From contig LLEY01000157.1 in assembly GCA_001414485.1 (NCBI GenBank), positions 79,959 through 143,958 on the forward strand: DNA of 64,000 nucleotides. Direction: 5' to 3'. Each line of letters opens with the position of its first letter. Position 1 is the stretch's first letter. The position numbers and the translations under genes were made by a program. Shown here piece by piece: positions 47,336-59,015 of this stretch. The stretch comes from Calycina herbarum (taxonomy: Eukaryota; Ascomycota; Leotiomycetes; Helotiales; Pezizellaceae). The notes under the pieces were generated by a model. It saw nothing but the letters and a program-made list of their open reading frames with translations. It did not search any database and was not told the DNA's origin.

Positions 47336-48812
47336 TATAACCCGCGTTGCCTTCGTAGATAGAACTGTAGCTTTAAATTCTCGTATTTACACACATATAC
47401 TCTTGTGCCTTTGCCTTCAGTTGTGGTTCGTGACAAGTAAAGCTTGATAATGTCATCAGGTGTAAGGGGATGGCTACTATATATTAAATAGTAGTAGGAT
47501 TATATATTAAGTGTTTTTTATCCCATTATATGACATTTAGACTCATAGTCTTACTGCTGGGTAGGGTGGTTGGTGGGGTGTTCACAGAGTTTCTTCCGAA
47601 TCTCTTACAGATGGAATGTCAATATCATATGACTGACGCACAAGGAGATTTCGAGGCGGCGGCAAAGCTTCTTTTCGACTGTTTCCAGAGCCATGTGGAA
47701 ACAGATAGACTCTGGCCGGATTGTGAGAAGTACCTGCCTCATGTTATGTCACTAGTTACAAGATACAACGAGTCTCAAACGACTCCCGAGCCACTCCGAC
47801 CAGTACTTGACTTTTGTAAACTCCTCTCAAGCACTGCGTGATAAGTGACCAAAATGCTCTCTCATATCATACTGGAAATACTTACCGCACACAGGTATGT
47901 TCATGACAACGACACTAGTCACATATTACCCGTTCTTCTTGATACCGGTATCAAGGCGCTGCTCTACTTCCCCGAAACGTCTCGTGACATGCTCCTCTAT
48001 GCCGAATTCTTAACTCTCCGCGCTCTCAATTTTCTTTGCACATCAGAATTCGTCCGTGCCGAAGAGTCAATGGCAGAAGGTTTGAATATTTATCTTGACC
48101 TGATTCCAGCAGACTCTGGCGAGATCACTGGCAGCTATAGTATTCTTGGTATGGCCTGTGGATCACAAGGCCGATATGAAGATGGTGCGGTCTGGTTCCA
48201 AAAAGCAGAACAAGGTTCAGCCGAGGTCGCTCAAAAAATTCACGAGAATCATAATGCCGCACGTAATTGCTACTGTATGGGATTATATGACCAGGCCGAC
48301 AGGAAGCTACAGGCTGCCATGACTGGCTCCGTGGAACTTGATAACTGGTACTTCATTGCTCAGTAAGTACAACCAATATTACTATAACAACTTATATTAC
48401 TATGCCCCAATGAAATACTAACTTAATATAGTACTCACGTCGCTTATGCTTCATTATACACACGCATGGATAACCTTGACCGAGCGCGTGCCTCTGCCGA
48501 AGCTGCGCGGGGGATTATTGAGAGTTCAGGCACTATCGCACGTTTCAGTTGGCTCAGCGCCAACAGTGCATACCGAACGGGCAAAGTAGCTTTGCTTCAG
48601 ACGGATGTTGGTCCTGCTATGTATGTCATCCAATTTTGTTGCACCAGGACAATGTACTAAGCTTTTGATGAATTCCCTTCTAACTGTAATCCGTCTTTAG
48701 TGCTTCCCTTGAGACTTCTGTGGCAATCGGAAAGCTTTGCAAGATCCCTGTAGGTATTCATGCGCGAGCAACGCACGTATGGGAGTCACTTGTCAAGGTT
48801 GATCAGCGCTAA

Positions 48813-51800
48813 TAAAACTTTCGCCGATGCCTCGAGGTCCTATCATAGGATACGAGAGGAGCTATCAAAGGCGGAATTCATATTGGCGTAGCGTCTTCTT
48901 TGTCATCGGTCGAAATGAAAGAAGTAGTGGAGGTCTTATTAGGCTAATGTTACGAGTGCGATTGTGCTTTTCGGTCTTCGAAAGCTTTCTTATGTCGAGG
49001 TCTTTATTCAATCCCCCATCACGTCTGGGATTATTTTGCCGTTAACTCGCTCGAATCTGAGCTGCTCTGCTTTTCTGAAGAAATTGTGTCGCTATTACAT
49101 AACCATGAATGCATCAGCTCCTCATCACCAGAGTTTCACGTGACAGTATAAACATGGCATTTATACTCGAAGCTCTGATCACAATACGTACATCATCTGC
49201 CCCACACTACTGACAAGCGGCAGGAAATTTCGATAAGGCGTGTTGTGTGTTCATGAATAGACTTGCCATAGGGCCTGTCGAGAACTTTCCTGCCCTAGGG
49301 ATAGGCTCTAATTGTAAAGCCGGATGCTCGTCTTCCGGTTGTTTCTGTAGCAGAACCTCAATATCTATGGGTACGAGAGAGGCGGTCTACTTTCAATTAC
49401 TCGTTAACAATGCAATAATGCTCATTCATATGTGTCAATGTCCGTACACATTGTGTTGAATCCATCACTACCGTGGGTCATGGACACTTCTCATGCCTGA
49501 TTCATGAATTGGCCCGAACTGCAGCCCTATTCGTAATGGCTACCTAGGAATAAAATGAACATGTGTACAGTGAATATATATTACTCTGCTGTAAATTCAC
49601 CGCGAGGCCTTGTTCATAAAACCTACTTACTTGTACGTCCGTGAACTAGTTGGGAAGAAAAGTCTAGGAAATTTGGTATCATGTTCACAATATATGCTCA
49701 AGAATAACACATCCCAGAACCACCTCTTGAAAACCTATAAACCTCCCTCATTCTTCCCTTCTTCCCCTTCTTTTCCCCATCATCAATGCCATAAAACTAC
49801 TTCTCTACAGCACAACACACTAGAAACTTTCGTGTCACAATACCAAAAGCCAAATCAGCTCCACCAAATCCAACAAAACCCAAGTAATAAATAATATGGC
49901 AACATCCAGACAACGGATAGGGTGGAGCTCCTAATAACTAAATACAAGGAGGTAATGGTACTTGGGGTCCTGCGAACCCATTGCGGGAACGGGCATCTCC
50001 GTCGCCTCCTTATCTTTGTCGGGATCGAATTGATCAAGAAACTCTTGGCTATTTACGACAACCTTATTGAGTGCAATATAAATTACTAAGTCAGGCATGT
50101 ACGGACCTTCAGTGCATAGGCACGCCGAGCCGTCAGACCTAGTGGTGCGGCGGCTTTGTTAGAACAAAATATGTAATAGTTTTAAAGAAGACGTCTTCAC
50201 TTGTGATGTGATCTACCTTTTTATTTCTTTAGTATATTTTAAACTCAGGGATTTCGATGAGAGTTAGGCAAGCTATAATCGTTCAGCTAGAATAATTTGC
50301 CGAAAGGAATCATATTTTTTGATGTCTAGTGTTGGCACATACTTGTGCTATTTTGTTCCGCGAGAGCTATGGTCGGTGATAGGGCGGTTACTGCAGGGGA
50401 AGACTTCGAGACTCTGACTTAAATTTTAAGCAGCCATAGGAGGTTAAGGGAATTGAGCAGAGCAGCAGCTAATACTTCTGATCGTTCTTCGGTATGCGGG
50501 TACAAAAGTTTCATTTTCTAAACATGATCTATGCCGTCAGTGGGTCACCATCTTGCTCCTTGTGAGTGAGCTTTCTCAGGTTTTATGCAGTCAAAAGGAG
50601 AGAACAACCCTAATCATAGACCTATTTTCAGAGTCCGGCTTGACAGTTCAACGGAAATTGAGGCTTACAAATGGATATTGCAGTGATGGAATGTGAGGGG
50701 AGATGATGGATACGTGTACGAGTACTAGAGTTAGAGAGAATTGGAAAGAATTACGAGCTATAAATCATGGTATGGGTATCTGGCATGGATGGATCTCTGA
50801 GCTTGGGGAAATAATGGATTCACACGCAACAAATTCTCAGTCAAGAAAGAAGTTAAGATTTGGAGATGAGTCTATAATGGAAATTTGTGATTATGACGCT
50901 TTTTTGTGATAGGTCCTGCCGCTTGTGATATTTTTGATTCACTGTTATCTGGGAAGTTGATAGTTCACAAGCGCTGAGGAGTCATGGAATCTACAGAGGA
51001 ATTCGTGTTACATGCGTCTTGCTTTTGGAGTTTGTATTGTTACTATACTTCATTCAAAAGCGCAGAAGTATATCAGAGTAGGCGTAAACAGTCAAGATGT
51101 CAGTGAATGGAAGTGTCCAAAACATCCCCTAGGCTTCCATATTGCCCAGTAAGCCCCTTGATATGCGACTTATGGCAACGACTATTCTCAATCATAATCT
51201 CAAATTCAAAATGCTTCAAAATTTCAATATCATCATATGAATAACACGGCTGTCCAAGATCTGTTATTAAGAATGGATAACCACAGAACCCTACTCCATT
51301 TCTGTTCTTGAGTAAGCTGTTGGCTAGGTGTCCTGGACCTCTTATATCAGCCTCAAGACACCTCTTGCCAAATCACAAATCTCTCCTGTAATAATGCTAC
51401 ACATCATTCTAAAACCTCTAGAGACCATCGCCGATAGCATCCTCGGCCCCATCATTAGAAGTGTAGGCTACACGATCTAGTATATTTAAAAGTCCCGCAT
51501 ATTTAAATATAATAATATAAATTTAAGCCCTTTTTTGGTAGTGTCTTAATATTCCATGAAAAAGTGCGAGCTAAACAGGCTCTAAATTAAAAAGCAAAAC
51601 GGCTTAGATAGTTAGCTCGGCAGTAACTTGCGAGGCTATGAGTATTTCCGGTTGGTAATTGTAGCTGTTATTCTTCCAAATTTCTAGGATACTCTGAGTA
51701 GACTAATTTAAGTGTTACTCCAGATTCTTTGGACTAATCTTGTTCAATTGTCACTAGAATACCTAGGGCAACATTCAAGAGCTGTTTGTAGCCGTTTTCA

Positions 51801-51979
51801 ATGTTCTGAGTTGGGAACAGCCTTGGAATTTAGGCACTCGGAGTTTCCCAGCCCCTTCCCTTCTGGCCAACGACAATTTCAACCATCACTGACATTGCGA
51901 TCTGCTAGAACTCTCATACTGCTTTTTAGGGCGAGTCATCAAATCAATTCGCAATCGGTTATGTTTAGATCAAGGACTA
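48813..51979. other. 3.2-kb region without a recognisable gene
   Basis: It follows the NLR gene (an AATAAA overlaps the stop region). I examined the short ORFs near 48830, 49250, 49610, 49860 (minus) and 50700. None has homology signs, clear splice continuity or domain-like composition. The strip 51475-51530 is AT-rich. It may contain decayed sequence. Confidence 0.4.
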
Positions 51980-52557
51980 CTTCTCAGCCCGGTCGAAACC
52001 CAGCGCGACGGCAAAAAATAATCGAGCTGATGAAAGTGTATCAAGAGTAAGGCACATTGACCTCCTTTTACAATCTATCGAATATGGACAACGGATTCCA
52101 TTCGCGAGCAGTAGCTGCCGTGGCTGGAAGATCGAAGATCCGCGAGAGGAATGTGGCTAGCATTCTTCCGGGGAGCAAATCGATGCACCACAATCTCACC
52201 CGTCTCAATACCTTCAACATTTCCGAGTTAGGAGAGCCAAGTCAGTTGACGATATTATATCTGCCACCCGGTGCTGATCGCCGAAAAGCCAGCAAAATAT
52301 CACGTCCAAAGCAATCGGGTATACTTCCTTCTCCATTTATGGATTCGGAAACTTCATCAAGGATGGTGCGAGTCTCAAAGAGAAGAAATATGATGTCTTT
52401 CAGACTTCCGTGTGCTTCATTAGCGACCCAAATGATTTCCAATCGTTTCTGCTTGCGATCTGTGAATTCGTCGAAGGGACAACTCGTCTACTTCACAGCT
52501 TCAAATATAATGCCTTGGACTTCCCTTGCACTTATCAGATCCAAAAAAGTCCATGAA
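51980..52557 (+). pseudogene. Degenerate gene fragment, family not recognised
   Basis: One plus frame reads as a soluble protein with only two in-frame stops (a TAG near 52159 and a TGA near 52277). Landmarks are HIDLLLQSIEYGQRIPFASS, SCRGWKIEDPREECG, then IYGFGNFIKDGASLKEKKYD and VCFISDPNDFQSFLLAICEF, ending at a TGA after YQIQKSP. Longer ORFs in other frames over the same interval have poorer composition. An upstream exon may exist at 51770-51980 in another phase. The two stops may be nonsense changes or fall in a missed intron. Confidence 0.4.
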
Positions 52558-53033
52558 AGGTCCGGTTCGGAGAACTAGCTCTCCTTGGACTGGTATGAAT
52601 ACTGGTATGCACGAACTGTATGAGTGGCTCAAGTTACCACAAAACCCTCCATGATGTGTACATTCAGTGCATACACTTTGGTGTTATTGTCAGCGCAAAA
52701 TAATATCTTGGAATTATTCTGGAAGCACTTGTAATGCCCATGTGCGATATTTCTTTCATCTTCCATTGTCCATTGACTGGGTTTATTGTTATTCTACGTC
52801 TTAGGAATGTACGCAGTAGCCGAAAACGACCAATGATGAACAATGCACAAGTATGCTATTGTTTATTATTTCCGCTGCCCATGGTTGAATAAGCACATGG
52901 AAACAAGGCAACAAAGAAACAAAGAGGTAAAAGCCCGTTTGCAGCACACTCGGCTAAATTAAAATCTCACCCGTAAACAAAAATATAATCAGAGCTTGTC
53001 AGATTGTTACATCAGTAACACAACAGAATCATT

Positions 53034-56000
53034 ATGGCTGATCGAGGGGAACTAACTACCTCTCAGCGGGAAAATGCCGAAAATGCCCAAAACCAGCGTG
53101 CAGGTGTAAGAGAAAGCTTGTCCTTTTGAGTCAGCTCCAAGTTTAAGTCTATGCATCTAACGCAAAGAAGAAGAACCCTCCCCCACCAGACTCCTCTGAA
53201 GAAATTCCCACTCCACGAAACAGCAAAGCGCTAAGCGCTGTCCCTCGCCTCTCTCCGCGGAGTTCAGAGCCAAAAAAAAAAAACTGCACGACGAGCGCCC
53301 TGAAGATACCACCTACGGTAATTTTCCCTTTAAATCAGATCAAAGTCTAATTCTATGTGTCTGCTGCAGAGAATATCCGCCCTGCACGAGAGTCGTCAAG
53401 AGAACGCCTTCGTAGTAGAGGACTTAAAAGAAAGCGCACCAGAGAGCCTCTTCCCGCAGTAAGCTTTTCCTTTTGATTAAATTTTACGTTCATTCGTCTA
53501 ACTCAGAAAAGCCCCCAAAATCCACCAACAGAACCGATGGACGAAGTTTTGGGAGAGAAAAAGATACAAGGGATAGAAGTCGACACGGTCGAGAAAAAAC
53601 TCCTGTGCCAAGTGTCAGCGAGGAAGAAGCAGGGCCAGGAGGATCTCCTCCACTAAGTGACAACGAGGAAGAAGCAGGAGAATCTCCTGTACCAAGTGAA
53701 AACGAAGAAGAAGCAGATCCAGGAAGATCTCCTAAAACAAGTGACCGCGAGTCAAGCTATGACGATCGACCACGACCACCAAATACACCTAATTATGAGT
53801 TACCAGACCTTCTGGGCATTGGTGGTAATTGTAAGTCGTTACACACTTGTATCCGGCGGTGTCTTTATCTGATCTTGGCCTAGACAATCATATTGAATAC
53901 AATCGACATGTTCCTGAAGGTGATCCAATGCACGAAGTTTACAAGTGGCGATGGCTCATTCACAAATGGCTTGACCCTTTGGACCAAAGTGATTTAATAG
54001 CGGACATGGTTAGCCTCGACGACTTAGGTTCTCAGCGCAGGATTCTTGAAAGGGGGGGAATCTCAAATTGGATTGAAGGAAGTTCATCCAAAAAATACCT
54101 TCGGATCTCTGGGCACCAGGGTACCGGGAAAACAGTTTTGGCAGCCACCATTACACACCAAGTGCATAGACATCTAACGAGAGTCGATTATGGAAATCCA
54201 AAGAGGTATCCAAGGGACTTACTGGCATACTTCATTTGCACAAAGCGGAGGATAAGTACTACCCCTTTAATCAGTTTGCGCGCAACATTATATCACTGCT
54301 TTGCTTGACGAATGAAATTCCACAAGTAGTGAAAAACTACTACCGCTGGTATAATTTGCATTATCATGGACTGAAGCTGACTTCTGCACGCCTTCTTTGT
54401 CTTCTTATCCATTTGTTAAAAGCATTAAACACGAGCAGGGCTAAAACCTACTTGGTCATCGACGGTCTAGATCGGGTTCACATGAATAAGCAACCTTTTT
54501 ACAACAAATTCTTTGAGGAATTACTGATGAGGACGAGTATCCCAAATCTTCGTATCTTGTTCTCGTGTCAAGACACCCGAAATACGAAGCAGTTTTTTAC
54601 TTATGGCAACATAGTATGGAATCTTGTCGACCTAAACGATGTGTGCATTGTTCGTAATGCTCAGCAGAGGCATGTGCGGTGGTCGTTTGAAAACTACCCG
54701 CATCCGAGTACCTTAGCCCCTGATTTTAGGGAAAAACTCGAAAACCAGTTGAGGTATTGGATCATTAGAGGAAACCCATCGTATGTACCCCCGAACCTTT
54801 GACAACAAAGGGGGCCGAGAAAGCCGTTAGCGTAGTGAATAAATTAACAAGTTTCTAGCTTTGATGACCTCAGAATAGTTCTCGAAGAATTGGTAGAGGC
54901 TCCAACGATCACCCGAAAATCAATCCAATTATTTATAAAACGCTATATTGATAGGAATTTTCGCTTGAACTTGCTTGCTGCCCCAAGATTGATACAGAGA
55001 GGCCGCGGCGGTGGTGATAACGGCAACGACGAAGGAGGTAGAGGCGGTGGTGACAGTCCAACCCCACTCATGAGAGAGGCCTATGGATATCCCGAAGAAC
55101 CGCGAATAGCAAATAGACGACTCTCTTCTCTTCGAAGTGCTGCTCCAGGGCCCTTTCTATCCAGCGCAATCGATATCGATTTGGAGGAGGTGGCGAGGAG
55201 TCCAAAACGAGCAAAGGGTTCAAAGTCGTTTCTCAACCTCAATAGAGAAAACGGGAGCCTTGAAATACAGTAAGACTTCTCTGCTTCTACTAAGAAATAA
55301 GCTAACCTTGATAGGGATCTGCAAGCCTCTGATCAATGGATGAGGAGGTATTCCAAGTTCCTTCAGAAATGGATCAATCCCCTGAAGGTAAAGCGTGGTG
55401 ACCAAGAACACAATCAACCGCCGACACGTATCGCAATTTTAGATGTTGGTCTTGACTTGAAAGATCCCGCCATTCACAGAGCAAAAGATAGGATCGTTGT
55501 GACTCAAAGTTGGATCTTTGATGAGATAGATTCAGAAGAGGATGACATGGATTTGAAAGAAGATGAAACCGCTTTGGGATGGTCGGAAGAACGTCGTCCG
55601 TCTCGAATCAGCCAAGAGGAAAGTGACTCTTTGATTGAAAAGAGGATGAGGGATAAATCAGGTCATGGAACACAAGCTATGGCTTTGTTATTAAAAATGG
55701 CTCCTGATGCAGCCATCTACGCCGGTCGAATATTCAATGAGGATGCTTCCTCTTATCGAGAAGAAGAATTGGGGAGAGGAATAGCAAAGGTGTGTATTTT
55801 CCCTCCAAACAACCCCTCGGAGTCTAATTATTTCCACAGGCAATCAAAACCGCAGCAGACACCTGGAACGTTCAATTTCTAATCTTACCATTTACCTTCT
55901 CTCAGAAGCCTCTCACAATCGTCACCGAAGCCATTCAGCACGCGTACCAAGAGGGAATTAGCATCTTCTGTCCTCTTACCAGCAAACATCGTATTAGCGA

Positions 56001-56439
56001 TTTCACTCATCCCATCACTAAACTCCCAATGGTACATTGGATCAACTCAACCGATGCGGGTGGAACTTCCTCTTCCACAACACAAACACTGCTTAAGGGC
56101 GATAATTTTGCCGCCATTGGAGAAAATGTGCGCTGTTTACCACCAACCAATGGTAGAGGCGGATCGGCAGCTACAGGAACTGGCGTTGCTACTGTTGTCG
56201 CGGCTGCAATGGCTGCTAGCACTTTTGCATATGCGGAGGAGAGCTTGGAGAGAGATATCGTGGAGCGCTTGTTGAGTACTACGGAGGGAGTAACAGCGTT
56301 GATGCGATTGCTTGGGAATGGTGAGAGGTTGAATTATTTGAACACTAGTGAGATTTTTATTGGTAAGGAAAAGAGTGCCACTTCGATGATACTATCGGAA
56401 TTAAAGCAACTGGAGGCACAGAGTAGGAGAAGTTTGTAA
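53034..56439 (+). CDS. NACHT protein with C-terminal subtilisin-like (S8) domain, probably frameshifted
   Basis: Reads as an NLR-like protein in about eight exons. The N-terminus (53034 on) is disordered and has imperfect acidic repeats (SDNEEEAGESP-like) near 53600-53740. The NACHT P-loop GHQGTGKTVLA is near 54112, and Walker B YLVIDGLDR near 54450. A Gly/Asp-rich linker (54990-55060) leads to a peptidase S8 domain: AILDVGLD for the Asp, SGHGTQ for the His. At the Ser site it reads GTGVATVV (Gly codon 56182-56184) and the oxyanion Asn is not evident, so catalysis is unlikely. Near 54244 one base appears missing between CTK and AEDKYY. Exons 54859-55269, 55315-55789 and 55840-56439 join in phase; early exons are tentative. 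S8 is usually N-terminal in fungal NLRs. Confidence 0.78.
54240..54250 (+). other. Apparent 1-nt frameshift in the NACHT domain
   Basis: Upstream frame reads LLAYFICTK and downstream frame reads AEDKYYPFNQF, contiguous in a typical NACHT domain, but the two differ by one phase at CACAAAGCGGAG. No GT-AG intron fits without removing conserved residues. It is a real indel or a sequence error. Confidence 0.6.
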
Positions 56440-57268
56440 TGGCTTATTTTCTTTGCTGGATTTTGTTCATGTTGGTGTTGTCCAATTTTATATAGCGTGT
56501 TATTGTCTGGGGAAATTAGTTTTACCGTACAAGTATGGGATAGGAATGACTTTTGTATCTCATACTGTGTTATTTACAAGTTCTTTATAAATTATAAATG
56601 ATGCTTACTTATATCCTCGTTATCTATACATACAGTTCAAACCGTGTTTACTGTCGAAATCATAAAAATACTGGTAAATCGAAATCCATACCACTCGCTT
56701 AGTACAGGCCTGTGATTTGGTAACACCATTAACCACTTCAATACCACGCTACTTTGATTATCCCCTTGAGCTCTATGTACCCAGGTATTAAGAAATTCGA
56801 GAAAGTGCACACTATGCCACGTGACATATCACTAGCCTAATTGAAAGAGGTGGGGCACCCAGACTCCTATAGGAACTACACTACCAAAGGTGACATTGCT
56901 GTGGGCATTGAGTGCTAAGCGATGATGATATGCTCGTATTTCGCCGCATACTCACTATACATATGTTTCACTTGATAATATGCCGTTGCTTTATAAGTAT
57001 AAACATCGCCTGCGAAAAGTGAGTTTGGGCTAAGCGAGAATTGAGAGTGGAATTTTCTGTGGTGGGAATTTACCAACTACCCAAAAGACCAGCTCAGAAA
57101 ATCATCAGAAATACTGCCCATCACAAGATTGATTCGCAGGACAAGTATAGAATATAAAAGAACCTAAGAACTGTCGATCTTCAATTCAATTCAACACCAA
57201 AACCTAACCGCTAAAAATGCAATCATAATAATCTACAAATAAACCCCTAAAACCTTTCCTCTAAACCC
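56440..57268. other. Intergenic, 3' flanks of two convergent genes
   Basis: AT-rich sequence separating the NACHT gene and the minus-strand Ser/Thr-rich gene. No credible ORF, tRNA or repeat. Confidence 0.45.
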
Positions 57269-59015
57269 CTACGAGATCTGAACAACACATTTACAATTTC
57301 CGCTCATACAAAACAAAATATTCTTCGCCTGCGGATCCCCCGTTGGGGGACAAAAATCCTTAGGACAATCCGACACTTGTGAACATGGCGTCCCACTGCT
57401 CGTTGCAGCTTTACTAGTACTTTTCGATGGAGAGGGTGTAACAGGTTTCGAAGTGGAAACTGAAATTGGCTTTGAAGCGCTTGAAGAGATTGTATTCTTA
57501 GAGGTCGGAGTGACTTGTATTGGTTTACTCGTAGAATCCGTAGGCTCGGGAGTCGCAGTCTCGCTTGTAGAATTTGTAGTTGTTACGGTTGATAAACCGG
57601 ATGTTTGAGCAAGTTGAGAAGTAAGATTCGCAGCTTGAGCTGAGAACTCTGATACCGCTCCTTTGAACCAAGCCCCGGATTGGAGTTCATTTTCTATGGA
57701 GACCATGAAATCGCCTTCTCCCGTTGGGTATGCGGATGCGGATCCTGGTGCTCCTGTGATGGTTGACGTTGCAGTTGTGGGTTTTACGTCACAGCCTTGG
57801 GCTTGAGTTACTGCGCTGGAGATTGTAGATGTGGCGATCGTTGAGCCGGCAGTGTTAGTTTGGAAGGAGACGAAAAAGGTTACGTCTGTTACTGTGCTGC
57901 TTTTTGTGCAGGAAGACTTGGTCTCGCTTGTGGTTTCCGATGTTTTCGTTGGCTCGGAAGTTGGTTTGGTGGGCTCACTGGTGGGAGTTGATTCGTATGT
58001 GGGGTCGCCGGCTTTGTTTAAAGTAATGGCTGGCATGTTGGAAGAGAATCCCGGTGGCGGACCCGTTCCTGGTGGTGGAGGTGGGAGGATTCCAGGGCCT
58101 ATTTTCTTTGGTCAGCTTGTAAATCCTCATATAGCAAGAGTAAGAATTACCTGTGAATCCGGGAATAACAAAGCCAAACGAATCGCCACCTCCTCCACCT
58201 GGCGGGCAAAACCAACAGAGTGGTGGAAGAATTGGGAATCCATGAGAGTCATGCGTTGCTTTGGTTATTCCACTAGTTTTGCTAGGGGTAACACTTCCCC
58301 AAATAATTGGGATGATGTTGGTAACCGATGGGTCAGTAGTAGTGGAAGTAGTGGTTGGAGAGCCAGGTGGTGGAATATCCGTCGTTGTTCCTGGGTCTGG
58401 GGGATTCGTGGTCGTGCCAGTATTTGTATTGGAAGTCTTTCCAGTTGAAGTCCTCGTTTGACTAGTATCAGTCGGCTTGCCAGTTTCCGAAGTCTTTCCC
58501 GTAGAAGAGCTTGCTTTGCTCGTCTCAGTTGGCTTGTTAGTTTCTGACGTTTTGCCTGTCGATGAGCTTGTCTTGCTCGTTTCTGTGGCATCCGTCTTTG
58601 AGGAAAGTTTGCTCGTTCCAGAAGTTGGAGAAGTCGTTTTTCCAGTCTCTGCGCTGGATTTTGAAGTCCCTGACTGCGAAGTCTTGGAGGTATTGTCTAC
58701 TGAAGAAGTATCGGAACTAGAGGAGCTCTTTGTTGTTGCTGTCAAGTCTGTCGAAGAACTTTTCGTGGTATCTGATTTTTTGGTTCCACTCGAGATAATT
58801 GTTGACGATGAGCCTTTGGTCGACGAAATTTTACTTGTTGCTGTGACATTCAAAGAAGTCGGTAAGATGGTGGAGGATATTGAACTTGAGGAAGTTTTGG
58901 TCGTCGAATTCCTAGTTGAATTGGCAATTGAAGACGAGCTGAAGCCTCCAGACTGAGCTTGAATTCCGACTAAAAGCGCGGCAGCAGAAGCTAACGAAAT
59001 TGGTGAGATATGCAT
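57269..59015 (-). CDS. Secreted Ser/Thr-rich mucin-like cell-wall protein
   Basis: Two exons (59015-58151 and 58098-57269) give 564 residues. The acceptor chosen (AATAG before GCC) preserves frame through a Pro/Gly-rich hinge. A signal peptide is evident (MHISPISLASAAALLVGIQA, then Q). Residues 22-210 are almost entirely Ser/Thr/Lys, with about 19-residue tandem repeats built on SSSTGKTSETxKPTxTSK. The hinge holds WFCPPGGGGG and LPPPPPGTG. A second Ser/Thr region includes a more ordered block (EGDFMVSIENELQSGAWFKGAVSEF). The last 35 residues have six cysteines (CSQVSDCPKDFCPPTG... CKCV). Heavy O-glycosylation and wall association are expected. No GPI signal is seen. No enzyme domain. Confidence 0.85.

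Larger units (their letters stand above)
45752..47435 (+). mobile_element. Solo LTR, itself carrying a Tc1-like insertion
   Basis: Starts TGTTACGG and ends TTCGTGACA, with a perfect 5-bp duplication AGTAA at 45747-45751 and 47436-47440. Without the nested element it is about 300 bp (45752-45951 plus 47338-47435), has TG...CA ends and no coding content. It is consistent with a solo LTR left by recombination. It is not closely similar to the chromovirus LTRs, although its end also reads TTCGTGACA-like. Confidence 0.85.
45521..47487 (+). pseudogene. Transposase C-terminal fragment of the mariner-type element
   Basis: NWPPSSPDLNPIEKV is the third catalytic block of Tc1/mariner DDE_3 transposases, followed by TTREDLIAVLKELW. 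The frame runs to 45751, is interrupted by the solo LTR, and resumes at 47441 to end with RCKGMATIY and TAA, a usual family terminus. The N-terminal half is absent. Confidence 0.85.
45345..47605 (+). mobile_element. Mariner/Tc1-type element inside the NLR gene (internally deleted)
   Basis: Perfect 31-bp terminal inverted repeats (45345-45375 and 47575-47605, beginning AGAGATTCGGAAGAAACTCT) are flanked by TA at 45343-45344 and 47606-47607. Removing it joins the NLR codons smoothly (HRLV to QMECQYH). Without its own insertion it is only about 570 bp. It keeps just the C-terminal part of a transposase, so it is a deletion derivative. Confidence 0.9.
44353..48812 (+). pseudogene. NB-ARC/TPR NLR-like gene, 5'-truncated, fused to integrase tail and split by nested transposons
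   Basis: The first about 85 codons are integrase tail; NB-ARC sequence starts near 44605 with the Walker B strand WLLIYDNVE. Then come ILVTTRDSE, a GLPLA-like block CGHALALIQMAAF and the winged-helix region. The P-loop half is missing. Host exons are 44353-45200, 45257-45344, 47608-47837, 47895-48362, 48432-48620 and 48701-48812. Leaving out introns and the 45345-47605 insertion, they total 1935 nt in one frame, ending LVKVDQR and TAA. The second half holds TPR-like helices (for example DNLDRARASAEAARG). Family members sense non-self or trigger cell death. No RIP stops affect the host exons. Whether any part is expressed is unknown. Confidence 0.85.

Noticed and set aside
45752..47435. Full-length LTR retrotransposon inside the NLR gene
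   Set aside because: Only about 300 bp of LTR-like DNA remains once the Tc1-like insertion is excluded, with one 5-bp duplication, so a solo LTR fits better.
48827..50909. Several 60-94 codon ORFs right of the NLR gene
   Set aside because: No domain, no consistent splicing and no codon pattern distinguishes them from background.
58477..58956. Plus-strand Val/Glu-rich ORF of 159 codons
   Set aside because: It is the complement of the Ser/Thr-rich repeats of the minus-strand wall protein.
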